From positions 1-64,000 of the forward strand of contig MU400716.1 in the NCBI GenBank assembly GCA_022578965.1: DNA of 64,000 nt, read 5' to 3'. The translations under genes were made by a program, and so were the position numbers. The stretch is from Xylaria sp. FL1777 (Eukaryota > Ascomycota > Sordariomycetes > Xylariales > Xylariaceae). Under the pieces are notes generated by a model. That model made no database searches, was not told the DNA's origin, and saw only the letters and a program-made list of their open reading frames with translations. Shown here piece by piece: positions 23,212 to 36,229 of this stretch (the first letter of the stretch is position 1; each line of letters begins with the position of its first letter).

Positions 23212-25691
23212 TAGTTTGAGATCAAGGGGTTGAGTGAAGACAGCTATGATCCTGCGATGATTCTGACGCTCACATCTGGGCTAGGAGGAAAGGAGGTTAA
23301 CTTTATCTACATATCTTAACTGCCAAAACTTTCGATACGGTTCTAAAAGCAATTTATTACTGGTGTGGTACGATTGGTGCGTATAAATGAGGTTGTGTCA
23401 TTAGCCGGCACATTCGCGGTGGCAGATGCGCCCCTGTGCTACCCGGCCTTGTTATGATATAAGTAGGCTGGTTTCCTGCCTCGGAGAATTATGCACACGT
23501 GTTAACTTCTTCCTCTTTATATGGCCCTTACCCCTAGAGTTCCGGTATGGGTGTCAGTGTTACATAAGGTATGTCTGTTAATACACTTAGGTGCTAAGAC
23601 TGCATTCCAATTCATGCTATAGGGGTAACGTGAATAAGTCAAGAACCAAAAAAACCACTGATACACTCTAGTAATCTTGTTTATTATGTTATCTCGCCTC
23701 ACTTTGTCAAGTCAATCAACGTGTTCCAGTGCACACTATTCACTCACATTTTCGTCACCCATAGCGTCTGCACCCCACCCTTGAGGTATTATTGTCTTGC
23801 ACCTCTCTTAACTACTCACATATGTACAAATATCGTCATATTCAGATTAAGAGTATGACTGGACACTCTTCATTCTACCACGATGTGTTGGCGTCCCCAG
23901 TGAAGATGTAGAGAGATGCTGGCCAGGTGGCTTCCATCCCGTCCACTTGGGGGGCAGGTTCGAGCTGTTACAAGACTGCGCATAAACTGGGTTCGGGCGG
24001 CCTTACTACAGTTTGGCTTATGGACGGTAATATTGCGAAGCACTAGGTGGCTCTAAAATTTGTAGTAGCTGGAGCATTCAAAAATGGTGTAGAAGAATGC
24101 CCTTAGTCTTAGTACTACATTGAGAATTTTGATGGCTAGGGTTTCGCCGGCTCTTGTTAGCCGGCTCTTGTCACACGATACCATTGCTTCACTTCTGAAG
24201 GCCAGGCGGCCGCCACGTATGTTTGGCTTTACCAGTTCTGGACTCATCTGCGTCTGACCTGGAGGGGAGTAAATATGTTATATCTCTCTACGGTTTCTTA
24301 GTTATAGGAGACGAGACGTCACAACGGCTATTATTCTTTTAAAATTAACAGATTTAGTCAACTCGAAGAAACGTATATCTATGATCTATTTGTACCTGAC
24401 TACAGGAGCCCTGAAGACTAAGTCTAGCGAAGCAGCTAGCATAGAAGCGTTACAGTATATTATGAGAACGCCTGAATTTGCATTTCTTAATACCAATGCT
24501 ATTATACAGTATCATAGACAGCAATGGGTTTAACAAACACCACACGCACCTGTAAGACTGTAGTCGCAGAACGGCCCTTTTTCCTAAGCTATAACTCTTC
24601 GTAACGATACAGAATAATATATGGGGGTCGTGATAAAAAGTGACTACTCATGTTGATGTATATACCGCCACTGTTTTGCCACTGTTTAGGTTCACGTAGC
24701 TCTGCCCCCTTCAACCCAGACTAGGTAGGTAGTCGTAGCGCATCTTGTAGATTCGGGACCGACTTGCGTGGTCTGGTAGGACAGAGTACCGATTCGGCTC
24801 GTTTGAGTCTTGGCGACAACCGGAAGATGCCGATTGGTGATTTCAACCCCTAGTACTGCTGTGGATGCAGACGGCCCGCATCAATAGTGTGTTTCTACGT
24901 ACGCATAGAGCATGAACTAGGTTAGCGTATTAAGAAATATCAGTAGACTATAATCGCTATGTAGTTATATAAGTAGGGTACACTCTCACCTGATAACCAG
25001 CGGAGAGCTCCAGAATCGTAAATTCAGCTGTCTGCATCGACATCCACCCCTTACCCTTTTCGTCTGTTCGAGGAATCCTCTTAACAGTACTTAGCGGTGT
25101 AAAGTCTCTAGGAGTTGCCGCGATAATAGGATGCAAGTGCGCGTCTTGTTATTCCTTGATATGCACGCAGCCGGGCGCCGCATCAATAGTGGCTGTTTTC
25201 TTCAGCAGAGCTGAAAACTGGTTGGTGGCGTATCTCGCAGCCCACTGAACCGTGAGACCATCCAACAAAAACAATTCACGATCAAGTCCGCGAATCGATC
25301 GAAGCTGCTGGGACGCGGGTTTTTACTAAATCCTGTCACTAATGACAGCCATGCTCCATTTACAGACCTGTCATGCGTTGATGATCCAAACATCAAGCGC
25401 TGCGGTGAGCCAGTCGGCAAGGAGACCGGTTGACGTGGGAGGAGGTTTGTGTAGTCATAAACTCACGCTATGCTGAATATGTTATGATGAATATACTTTC
25501 CATATTCGTAAAAGCCAAATTTTTTCAAGAATGTTGCAACGATAGTATGAGTGAAACCAATTCCTGCAGTGCGACACCTAGCCGGAAGTTCATTTAAGGG
25601 GAAGAGCAATCCCTTCCATCCCGGAAGTTCAGAAGCAAGGCATCATTGTCTTGTTCATGTCTTCTATTCCTATTCATACCAGTCGGTCAGT
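23212..25691. other. gene-free stretch
   Basis: About 2.5 kb between the small secreted protein gene (-) and the decarboxylase gene (+), in effect a shared divergent upstream region. Open frames are short and unconvincing. TAGGTAGGTAG occurs near 24723. Confidence 0.5.
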
Positions 25692-28600
25692 ATGGCGCCG
25701 AGCGTAACAAACAACGCGGCACACAAGTCCAGTGCCACCTATGAAGATGTATCCCATCAAGTCATCTCTTCGTACTTCATCGGACCTCAAGCCGAGAACT
25801 TACCGTACTTCAAAGAGAATATTGATATTATTCTCGAAGAGCTAGAAAAAGCTAGGAAGAACTACTTTCCTGAAGATGGCGTACGTATTGAGGGCCGACA
25901 TATATATTTCATCTTACTTACTATATCGCCTGTTTGTTCAGAAATTCATCGACGAAAAGATGCAGAAAACACCTGCCTTTGTAGCCTCAATGGACAAGAT
26001 GAGGAGAGCCGTCCGAAAGGCCTCAAATATCCTAGGAAGGAGTAGTATACCATTTTGGTCGCCACGTTACGAGGCACATATGTCCGTACTCGCTTCACAT
26101 TAACTAGTCATACCATGCTGACCAATTCAGGTGCACTGATATGAGTGTATATTCCACCCAGAAATTCCTACTCTGCAGCCTAATTATTCCCTGAATGAAG
26201 TGTTTCCCACTCCAGGTTTTACTATTGTGAAATCATGTATACTTCAGCCTTCTAATGTGATAAATTACTGACTTATACAGATGGCTTCATTGCTGGGTTA
26301 TTTTATGACAATGCTGTACAACCCAAACAATGTTGCTATCGAGGCTAGTCCTCTATCTACAGTGGCAGAGATTGAAGTTGGGGAGCAATTATGCGAGTTA
26401 TTCGGTTATAACATCGACCCAAATAGTACCGAAGCACCTACGGGATGGGGTCATGTAACATGCGATGGTACAGTAGCTAATCTAGAGTCGATTTGGTAAG
26501 ATCACCTAGCATAATATACAATATCGTCTTCTAACACGGCTTATAGGGTTGGTACGTATTCCTTTAAAAAGCTTCTACGAGAACAGGCGACTTACCAACA
26601 TGTAAGCCCGAAACCTGAAGTTCTATCCGTTATCACTACGCAAGGCCTTTCAGAAGGGAGAGGCCCTCGAGTTTCTATCTGATATCTTTCACGTTGATAA
26701 CTGTCAAGGCGTACGCAAGTTGTTCTCAAAGCTTACGACGTGGGAGCTTCTAAATCTCAGGCCATCCGACATACTTGACTTGCCTGATAGGCTATACCAA
26801 GAACAGTAGGTCATCTAGCGCCTTCGATTTTTCCTTTGAACTCCGTCGCCCTAGCACAATTGTATAACTATTTTCCTTCGACAGTAAACACTAACTCTGA
26901 AATTCAAAGTGGGATATCGAATGCATTTCTCTCAGATGTTATGAATAAGTTCACGATCCAGTCTACAGGGAAAGACGTATTGGAGAGAGAGTTTCAAGTC
27001 AAGCCGTGTCAATACATGTTGGCAACGACTCGACACTACTCATGGCCTAAGGGAGCTGGTGAGTGTTGCAAAGACAAATTAAAAAAACCCACCATTGACG
27101 CTGTGTGTATCAGCAATTACCGGCTTGGGCTCTGATAATGTTGTTGGAATCCCCGTTGACCTAGGCGCGCGCGCGGATCTGAATGAACTGGAGAAGATGC
27201 TCAGAAAAAGCCTAGAAGACGAGCAACCAGTTCTTGCAGTGGTAGGGATTATAGGGTCGACTGAAGGTATGTTAAAAATGATCTTGTTCCTAAGCATTTG
27301 TGCTGATACTCAAGTCTCGAAGAGGGCGCGGTCGATCCGCTAAGTGGAATACTTGCTTTACGCAAACAGCTTCAAGCTGAGGGCCTGTCTTTTCTCGTCC
27401 ATGCTGATGCTGCATGGGGTGGTTACTTCTGCTCAATGCTGCCTAAGGACTATCGTCCTGGCGATGTGATCAACCTTCCCACGGAAATGGGCGAAGCCGA
27501 CGGGTTCGTCCCTGATGCCAGTTTGAGAGCCCAAACGCAGGTCAGATTGATAAAGTTTTTCTCCCTCTTTCTCAATGCTTTAAGATCCAGCGCTAAATTC
27601 TAAAAGAGAACTGCTAATAACGATTACTAACGCTCATACTGTGATAGGAGGATCTCTATGCGATGCGCTATGCCGACTCGATCACTGTTGATCCCCACAA
27701 GGCCGGTTATATCCCATACCCAGCAGGCGGTCTATGCTACCGCGATGGACGGATGCGATTCTTAGTAACCTGGACAAGCCCCTATCTGTCCCGCGGCGCC
27801 GTTACGAGCATCGGGATCTACGGTGTTGAAGGGAGGTATGTAATGTGCCCATCTAGTTCTGAAACATTGTAATGACCAGAACTGACATCATACGCCTAAC
27901 AGCAAGCCAGGTGCTTCGGCAATGTCGGCTTGGTTAGCAAACAAGACGATAGGCCTGGATCAACAAGGCTATGGATCGCTGCTGGGTGAGGTGACTTGGA
28001 CATGTACACGAGTGCGGCTAAGCACCTCTTTCCCACAGCAAGGGCTCGGCTAACAATGGGTTATAGCTCTCTGCAGAGTGGGCGACCTTAACGGACGCGA
28101 GCAGCCCATTCATCTGTGTTCCGTTTAACATGCTCCCATCCGAGCTAGGGCCAAATCCGACAGAGGAGAAGATTGAAGCAGAGAAGAAGCGCATCCGCCG
28201 AGAAATAATCAACAAGACGAATGCCAATATCACCGAAGAGGACCGGAAGCGGCCCGATGACTTAAAGGCTATGAAGCTGATGAGAGAACTAGGATCGGAT
28301 CTGAACATCAACGCTTTCGCATTGAATTTCCGATATGAGGATGGTCGAATCAACGATGATATTGAAGAAGCCAATTATCTTATGCAACGAGTCGTCGAAA
28401 GCCTCTCTGTCGACAGTCCTACGGATGACCCTACCACAATCCCCCTGTATCTCACCTCAACCGAGTTTTCTGATGAGCTTTACGGAAAATGTAAATCCCA
28501 TTTCGCGAAAAGACTTGGTCTATACCCAAGCACGCAGGACTGTAAGTTAGAGTTGGAGCTGCTTTCTTGTTTGGTTGTCTTTCAGGAGCGCAAAAATTTC

Positions 28601-30207
28601 TGTTCAGCATATAACTATGCCTCGAGGGCTTCCTACATGTCAAATATCAGTATATCAGGATTGATACAGGCAATAACTGACCAAGTGTGTTGTAGTGATG
28701 GTATTGAGAAACGTTGTCATGTCACCATTCCCTACGGACGGTAACTTCACACACAATCTGGCGCAAATTTTATATAACACCGTCGCGGCAGAAACAGAGG
28801 TTCGTTATGTGTCCAGTCACCATCATCTTGCTCTATGTTAACTGTCGGTCTCATGTTGTAGGTTGTTCGTAAACGGAATACACTAGCGCCGGACTTCCAC
28901 AGCTTCCTTATTCAAGTCAGTATCCCCGAGTCTTTTATGCCTCCCTAGGGGTTCTGCCTACCTCTATTACTCTTGCAATCTTTTAGAACCAACGATATCA
29001 GTCACCATAAACGGATATTACTAACTATTGATTCCTAAATAGGGGACAGAGTCCATATATCTCATCCATCTCCCTATGTTCCATGTCGCCAATCATCGCC
29101 AGCAACTTATCATTTCTGTCGAGTTCGAAAACGGATCGAAAGACAAATATGTTGCCATGAAGAGGTCATACCCATTAGAGCCAATGCTCCTCGTGACCCA
29201 GAACAAGACGATGCTGAAAGACGTGGTCGAGAATCACGGGAGGTTCAAGGCGCAGATTATGACTAAAGAATCGTAAGTCTTTGTCATAAGTGATTAGTTA
29301 GTCCAGCTATTTCGGGTACGTGTACTGAGGCAGCCAATCGCAGTGGTATCATCCTCCGAAACATCGATGTCGTTGTTCGCAAGACGGTCGTGAGTCGCCC
29401 GCTGAACTCCAAGTATCGTCTAAAAGATTATCCGTCGACTTTCATGCCTTTCTATCTCTACGGAAGTGGTAAGTTCTGGGCTTCCGCTATCGTTTTCGTA
29501 GATCAACGCTAACACACTGTGTAGAGAATGAAGCCAACATCGATCACGTCATCACGCGCGCGCCGAATACTCAGTTATCGGCAGGCAGGTGTAAGCTCGA
29601 GTGGTACAAGGAGCAGGATCCAGCTATCTGGAACAAGCAGCTTGTCTTACTACTCGAAGATGTGCGCGAAGCGCCCATGCAACCATTACCACCTAATGCA
29701 GAAATTGGGTGCAAGAACGGCGCAGTCATCGCACACGGCTTCGCCCGCCAAGAGGATATCACTCCGAAAATACAGCAGAAGGGCAACGGCCATGTCAAGA
29801 TATCACTGGGACAGAACCAGAATGGGTCAGGGGAAGCCACTGGCCGTTTCGATGATTACGTGGACGGGCTTCTGAAGGAACACAGGGAAGATGAGTCAGC
29901 CCACCCACACAAGATTGCTAAGGTTGTAAACAGCGAGACGCGCAGTGGAGCTATGAAAGGATCCAATTTCTTCTTCCGCCCCGGCGCTACATTTAAAGTC
30001 GGTGTTTGGGAAGACAAAGACCGATCCAATGAGAGCTCCAAATACGCGAGCTTTGAGCTAGGCAACTTTGTTGGTCGCGGCTCCTTGACTCTCGGAGATA
30101 GCGTCTACGTTGATAGCGAGGCTATGAACTTCGATCCGTTCAAGAAGGTCGAGAAGGTGAGCGAATGGAGATACGAGTTCGATCAGATTGGGAAAGAACT
30201 AGAGTAA
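25692..30207 (+). CDS. PLP-dependent group II decarboxylase with long C-terminal extension, 17 exons
   Basis: Exons: 25692-25880, 25942-26081, 26131-26146, 26281-26495, 26547-26551, 26607-26805, 26910-27058, 27114-27266, 27323-27540, 27648-27835, 27903-28011, 28067-28541, 28696-28799, 28862-28915, 29043-29272, 29344-29468, 29525-30207. All joins keep one frame, giving about 1083 residues. The decarboxylase core shows GYFMTMLYNPNNVA, TCDGTVANLESIWVARNL, FLVHADAAWGGYF (PLP-ring Asp about D384) and SITVDPHKAGYIPYPAGG with the PLP Lys at about K446. This is the aromatic amino acid/tyrosine decarboxylase-like family: CO2 loss from an amino acid, substrate not predictable here. Such cores are usually 450-620 residues. 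The remaining 500 or so residues start near FICVPFNMLPSELGP and have no motif I recognise. Exons of 16 and 5 nt are needed to keep the frame. NmrA-like gene 0.9 kb downstream on the same strand. Confidence 0.85.
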
Positions 30208-31084
30208 GCATGAATATCGTCAGTTGGATGAGACGATGCGCCCCTTGGAGCGGTGCTTCTGACTAGGGAGATTGAGATGTGACGGGAATTTTCATTGTAT
30301 GAAATAACGAGCCAGATGTTACGACAAGTATCTCTTTTAGTTCTACTACAAATCTACAAGATTGAAGTGCTTATTATCTAAATGGGCTTAAATAGAAAAG
30401 TACCTTACATACGTAGGTTGGGGCTCGAAGTCGGCAATAGCCTGGACAATTCAATACAGTACATGCTATTTACCATTTACGGTGAGAGCTTCCTAATTAG
30501 GAATAACTCGAATTTTATACTAGACTACTAGCAGCTTAGCAGATTCTGTTTCGGCTTAGTAACAGTCTACCAAGAAGAAAATACATCAGAATCGGGCCGC
30601 TAGTAGTAAATAACATGCACTGTATTTAATTGCGAACGCTATTACAGAATGTATACAATATGAGAAAAGAGTGAACAACTATTACGCCGAGCCGAGCCGA
30701 GCTGAACTGGAACATTACACAGCTTACACGGCCGCCGGGGATAATACCCTAGTCTTTCCTTCTTTTGGAAATTATTAATTCCGTAAAATAAACGCCGGCG
30801 TCCGTTAACTTCCCGCATAGGAAAGAACTGGAGTTAAGCTAACATGGCGATTCACGCCCTCGCCATATCCACAAATGAAGATGTCATTGCTGGAGTTTAA
30901 GGTTTGTAAGATGTAGGTTCATTTGTGAATATAAGAGCCATAAACTACCTCTTTGATGATTCCCTCTTTTACCTGTAGTCATCATCATACAAGAGTATTA
31001 CTTTTAAAGAACAACCAACCTAGACTCTAATAGGTCAGACGATTCTCAATACGACAAGTGGGACTGGGTTATACACCATTCACC
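30208..31084. other. intergenic region between decarboxylase and NmrA-like genes
   Basis: 3' flank of the decarboxylase and promoter side of the NmrA-like gene. No gene seen. Confidence 0.5.
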
Positions 31085-32179
31085 ATGTCTGAAACTAACT
31101 ATATCAGGAAGGTAGCTGTCGTCGGTGTAAGTGCATGCATGTCTCCAAGTATATACTTCCAAAGCTCAACTTAACCTTCACATAGGCGAATGGCACCGTA
31201 GGGAAGCACATTGTCCAGGCGCTTCTGAACGGGGGCAAGCACGAAGTGACAGCCATCACACGCGGAGAGGCAGAGGTTCCCAAGGGCGTGAAAGTCGCCA
31301 AGGTGTCTTACGATGACCCTGCCAGCTTGACGAAGGCCCTAGAAGGTCAAGATGTGCTCATCATCACCTTGTCAACTAGGGCTCCCCAGGAGACTCAGGG
31401 GAAACTCATCGAGGCTGCTGCGGCAGCTAATGTGCCCTTTGTTTTCCCCAACGGATGGGGCATCGAGAGTACACGCGAGGGCCTCGGTACAGACACGCTC
31501 TTGGGCCCGGCCGCCTTGGCCGCCAAAAAGAAGATCGAGGACCTCGGCAAGAGCTCCTGGATCTTCGTGACGACGGGCTTCTGGTACACGCATAGTTTGG
31601 CGACCGCCGAAGCTTATGGCTTCGATTTCAATACCAAAACCGTCACGTTCTTTGACCAGGGGACCGTGAAGATCAACAACATCGTGAGTGGCTTGTTGCT
31701 CCTTCGAGTAGAGTCATAGTAGAGTGCTGACTAGAGCCGTGAAATAGACCTTTGAGAAGAGTGGAGAGGCAGTCGCCGCTCTCCTGTCCCTACCAATCAA
31801 GTCTGAGGCCCCTAATCAGCTGTCGCTGTCAGACTATAAGAACAAGGACGTGTTTGTTTCCTCGTGGCTGTTGAGCCAGAAGGACATATTCCAGCAGGTC
31901 CTCCGGGTGTCTGGAGACAAGGAGTCGGACTGGACCATCAAGTATGAGCCTGGAGTTCCGCGGTACGAGGAGGCCAAAAAGCAAGTCTTCTCCGGCAATC
32001 TCGCTGCCTATCCGAGATTGCTCTACACCAGAGCATTCTATGACAATGGCGATGGTGACTTCGAGACTAGAAATGGCCTAGATAATGATAAGCTAGGCCT
32101 TTCCAAGGACACACAAGAGACGCTAGACGCAAAAACCAAGTTTGCCATTGAGCTTGCTACGTCTGGATATAAATATTGA
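31085..32179 (+). CDS. NmrA-like / isoflavone-reductase-like NAD(P)-binding protein, 3 exons
   Basis: Exons 31085-31126, 31186-31683 and 31748-32179 give 323 residues. The nucleotide-binding loop VAVVGANGTVGKHIVQALL is built across the first intron. DVLIITLSTRAPQETQGKLI and VPFVFPNGWGIEST follow, as in NmrA-like and isoflavone reductase-like Rossmann proteins. A Ser-Tyr-x3-Lys catalytic triad is not evident, as expected for this atypical SDR group. The protein could be an NAD(P)H-dependent reductase or a redox-sensing regulator. Its position next to the decarboxylase suggests, but does not show, joint action on one metabolite. Confidence 0.85.
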
Positions 32180-32310
32180 ACGATATAACGCTGTTCATCT
32201 GATATTAAGACAGGAGGAAATCTAGTGTAATTATAGAATTCATTCATTATTATCTCATTACTAATATTACATGTGAATTGATGATTATTTTTTACTTCGT
32301 GGAATACCCA

Positions 32311-35300
32311 CTAAACGATGCCCGGGCCCTCTTTCTTGAAGAAGCGCTTCAATGGCTGTTCCACAGAGAGTACGTGTGCTGCGTACATCGCTCCAGCAAT
32401 GGTGCTAGGATCGGCGCCCATTGTTAACGGCCAGTCGACGAAGAACGACCATCCCACGATCAGTATCATGAAGGACAAGATCGTCACCGATAGATAAACA
32501 CAGACGGTCTCTGCGCTCTCAATTTGAACACCATTGCATGGGATGTTACCAAGGGAGAGGGGGAGAACCTCGGAGAGTATAGCGGTAGTCGCTACAACAC
32601 CAAGATAGAGATCCCGTCGTGACGGGATAAATGCGAGCCATAAGCCGGTAAAATGGTTCGTCGCGGGGCTGAGACTTATTGCCTGTCCCTTGTTTAATCG
32701 TCTGCGTCTCAGCAGCTTATACGGGCTGAGAAAGGCAACAGCTGAGATGTGCGTATTAGTTGGCAAGGTCTAATACTAAACTTGGTAGAGGTAGAGAGCC
32801 TTACCATTAAAGAATGAGGTCCAAGCAAAGGTAACGAGGACTCCGGCCCCAGAAAATAAGAATCGCACGCCGACTGCTTTTCCAGTAAGTCCCCTCTGGT
32901 ATTCCGATCCTCGTGCGACGATATCGTATGTTAGCACCGCTATTAGAACCCCACTCAATAGCAACAAGAATAATATTCTCCCCGTCCATGAAAGCACGAA
33001 GAAAGGCACAGAGTCCCCACTTGGCCAATTAGGAGCTCGTTGCCGGCGAACTCCATCAATATCAGCAAATGTCACAGACCGGTCAGCCTTCTTGATCGGC
33101 TGCTCTTCTGAATCGTCGCACTCTTGAGTGAGAATAAGCAGGCCGCGCTTCACAATACCCTTCTCATCCTCCCACTCACGTAGGCCGAAAATCTTGGCCC
33201 GCAGTACCTTGGCGAGTTCATTAATACCCTTATGCCCAGCTTTGCGGCGACAGCGCAATCGCTCTAGGATTTTCCGCATGTCTGCGCTGGCCGCTAGTTG
33301 GGCCATGTCTAAGATACTCCAAGGGTCGCGATTCACACCGGTTTTCCACCGCCTAAGCAATAAGGCAACCAAGATGACACCGAGAATTAAGACTATGAGT
33401 AGAGCAGAGAGCACTTGGGCAGGCGCCGGGAACACACCTAGAGCAACGGAGCATTCCGTCTGTTCCGCTCCGTCGAGACGACATTGCGCGCCTTGCAGGA
33501 TAAGCCGGAATACTTCTGCGCTAAACGGGATGGCAAGTGCACTTAGGAATACAAGGGCACTTGTTAATCCTAAGAGATATTGCCTATTGCGCAACGACCA
33601 GAGCCCATACAGGAGGCTAGAGGGTCCGGTTGTTTTTAAGCACAACGACTCTGCGGCACTGGCACCACGATCCGATGCCAGCGCATGAAATCCTTGATAG
33701 AGTTTGACGTTTCGATCCAAGATCCGAATTGGAATGCAAATAAGGATCGTGAGTAGTGTCGGAAGCATAAGCCCAGCAAAGTATATCCCATCAGGTAAGC
33801 GCCGTAGCTTCAAGGTCTTCTGGGCATTTGAGCTTGGCGATGAAGATGGTGTGGGTGTAACCGCCACGACTACGGTATAGGTAGGAATGGGCCGTAAGAG
33901 TATTGTGGTTTTGGTCGGCCGACCATCAGCGTCGTACATGGTACTGAATTCTGTTGTCTCAGGTATTGTTGTCGTTATTGTCGCTGTGGCGATATGGTCA
34001 CTATTATACAAAGTGGCAGTCGATTCGACATCATAGTAATACAAGGTAGCAGTGGGAAATCCCAGAGGGTCCCTTAAAGTCGTTTCTTGTGAGGATCTTA
34101 GGACATGGACGTATTCTGTTGCTGTAGGCTTTCCAGCTGCATCGTACTTAACTGATGTCCATACCATATCGTATACCTGTTCAGATATAACAGACACTGT
34201 GCCGTTTGCATATGTAGTTGTTGCCGTAAAATCAGTCAAGGGATCCGCTAATTTTAAATGGTTAAAAATAGTTGTGGTCATGGTAAGCTCGACAAAACTC
34301 CCGTTAGCGATACTTGATGAAGTAGTGATGATTGTTGTAATTGGTGGAGGTGTTGTTTCCGGGTTCTGCGTCACTGTAACAGCTAGAGTTAGCGATCGCC
34401 ATCTTGAGCGTGCTTTGTAAACGTTTAAGATATGTTGGAAAGTCTCTAAAATTGATCCTAGCCTGAGTAGGATAGGCTCTACTCTTGGAATGACTAGATG
34501 AAGAAAATGAATCTGGGAGGTACTCACTCGTGATGGTAGTGAAAGGTTTAGCATCCTCTGCGACGTACTGTTCTAGACCATCAGGAAGTTGCGTGGAAGG
34601 AGACGGGCTACCAGTCTGTGCTAGAATATTTTGGGGTGTGTTTATTTTGATGCTACTCTTCGCTTTCGTCGCACTATCAGTACTCCGAAATGTCTGGCTC
34701 GAAATTATCAGGGGGGGAACCTGATGGGTTGTTGGCGAAGAACTTCCAGTGTTACCATTATTCGTCTCAGCTTGCTGCCCCGCTGATTGACCCTTTGGTT
34801 GATCAGTTAATTGACCTGCTGATTGATATGTTGGTAGATTTGTTGTTAGGCTTGATGAGTCCGGCGGGTTTCCGGCTATCGACTTGCTAGGATCTTGGTT
34901 AGGAGCTCCTTCACCGGTTTGCTGCTCATCTATTCCGGTTGAGGCTAGAGTGGGAGTAGGAATTGGTGGCGGCGATAACGGCTCATCAGGCGAGCTGGGA
35001 GAAGAATTGGCCAAAGAGGTCTCCAGTGGAGGGTGGGTAGTGTCTCGGAGCGTTGTAGTGGTTTGCGTAAGGCTAGGGCCGGGCAGGTTCTGGTCATGGC
35101 TAGTCGGCAGGTCATCTGGTTTGGACTGTGTGGAGGTTGAGTGATCATTTGGACCTGGATCATTTAACGTCGGGGTAGCCGTAGTAGATTGATGTTCGTC
35201 AGATTGAGTAGGGCTCTGATATGTAGTTGTGATTATTACCCCCGTAATCTGGCTTTGTGTTGTTGAGGTCTGGTAGCTTTGAGTCTCTGTTGTGGTTGCT

Positions 35301-36229
35301 GCTGTTTCTGTTGCGGAGGATTGTGTAGAGGACTGAGTAGCAGAGGACTGCGTGGTAGAGGACTGAGTGGTAGAGGACTGAGTGGTAGAGGATTGTACAG
35401 AAGAGAAGGAGTATGTAGATGAGGTGGGCTGGTTCTCGAATTTAGAAGTGGAGTAGACTCGTGTAGAAACAGTCGCCTCTGTATGATTACCATATTTGCT
35501 GAAGCGTTCATTATTTCCGGCAGCGTCATTATAAAAGCCTGATCTCTTGCGGATCTCAGTGATATTCTGGAATGCTGGAAGAAGCTCGTCCATATTTGAT
35601 GCGTCAGGCAGTAAGCGCAAGGCGGACTGAGACAACACGAGTAAGACAACAAGGCTGCCAAACACTATTATAATAAACCGCCATCTTAGGGGTACTGGCT
35701 TATAATTGTACAGTGAAGAAGAAGAAACAGGAAGCGAGTTGTCGACGATTCCTTCGGAGCCTCGATAGCTAAAGTCTTGTGGACGATCATCAAGGAAGAG
35801 CCCACTCGGTGACAGAGCAAGGGGATAGCTTTCGACGCGCACCTCAAGGCCTTTCCCGGCTTTAGTGCTGAAGGAGTGGGAGGGAGTAGAGTTGCGATCT
35901 ACAACCTCTGGTCCATAAGAGCCCACGGCCTCGGCATATCCGTCATGGTCAGTTACGAGGTCTACCTCGTCAAACTGTTGGATCGGTAGACTCAGATAAT
36001 CGTCGTTAGTAAGAGTAGTGTCCGATAAGGCCGGGGAGCTTTGTGCGCTCAGAAGCCCTGCGTTGTGCGATACTGAAGTATGTCGAAGGATTTGCTGAAC
36101 CGTGCCCCTAAAGCGTTCTCGTCCCGACAACCGCTGCTGTCCTACCCGATCCCCGTCGTAGTCGTCGGTATCGACTTGTGCGACCAGCTCAAAGCCGTTC
36201 CCACTATAACGGCTTCGTTCACTCGGCAT
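32311..36229 (-). CDS. DUF3433 multi-pass membrane protein with Ser/Thr-rich stalk, 3 exons
   Basis: Exons 34528-36229, 32805-34373 and 32311-32741 join in frame to about 1233 residues. Residues 1-180 are polar and probably cytosolic, followed by a first membrane segment (WRFIIIVFGSLVVLLVLSQ). Then comes a long Ser/Thr/Pro-rich stalk with repeats of QSSTT, likely O-glycosylated and extracellular. The second exon carries ATTTYANGTVS and YDAAGKPTATEY-type beta-rich repeats, then several membrane segments (LMLPTLLTILICIPIRIL, LLGLTSALVFLSALAI, VLSALLIVLILGVILVALLL). The last join makes TSFFNAVAFLSPYKLL, the typical DUF3433 pattern. The family is fungal, at the cell surface, with unknown function. 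Confidence 0.87.
35317..35395 (-). repeat. 15-nt coding minisatellite in the DUF3433 gene
   Basis: Near-perfect 15-nt units (on the plus strand GTGGTAGAGGACTGA-like) encode tandem QSSTT/QSSAT repeats in the Ser/Thr-rich stalk. Coding repeats of this type can change copy number without breaking the frame. Confidence 0.85.

Noticed and set aside
28542..28695. Possible exon inside the 154-nt intron of the decarboxylase
   Set aside because: The stretch is open, but skipping it restores the expected PSTQDLMVLRNVV join; including it inserts an unrelated sequence.
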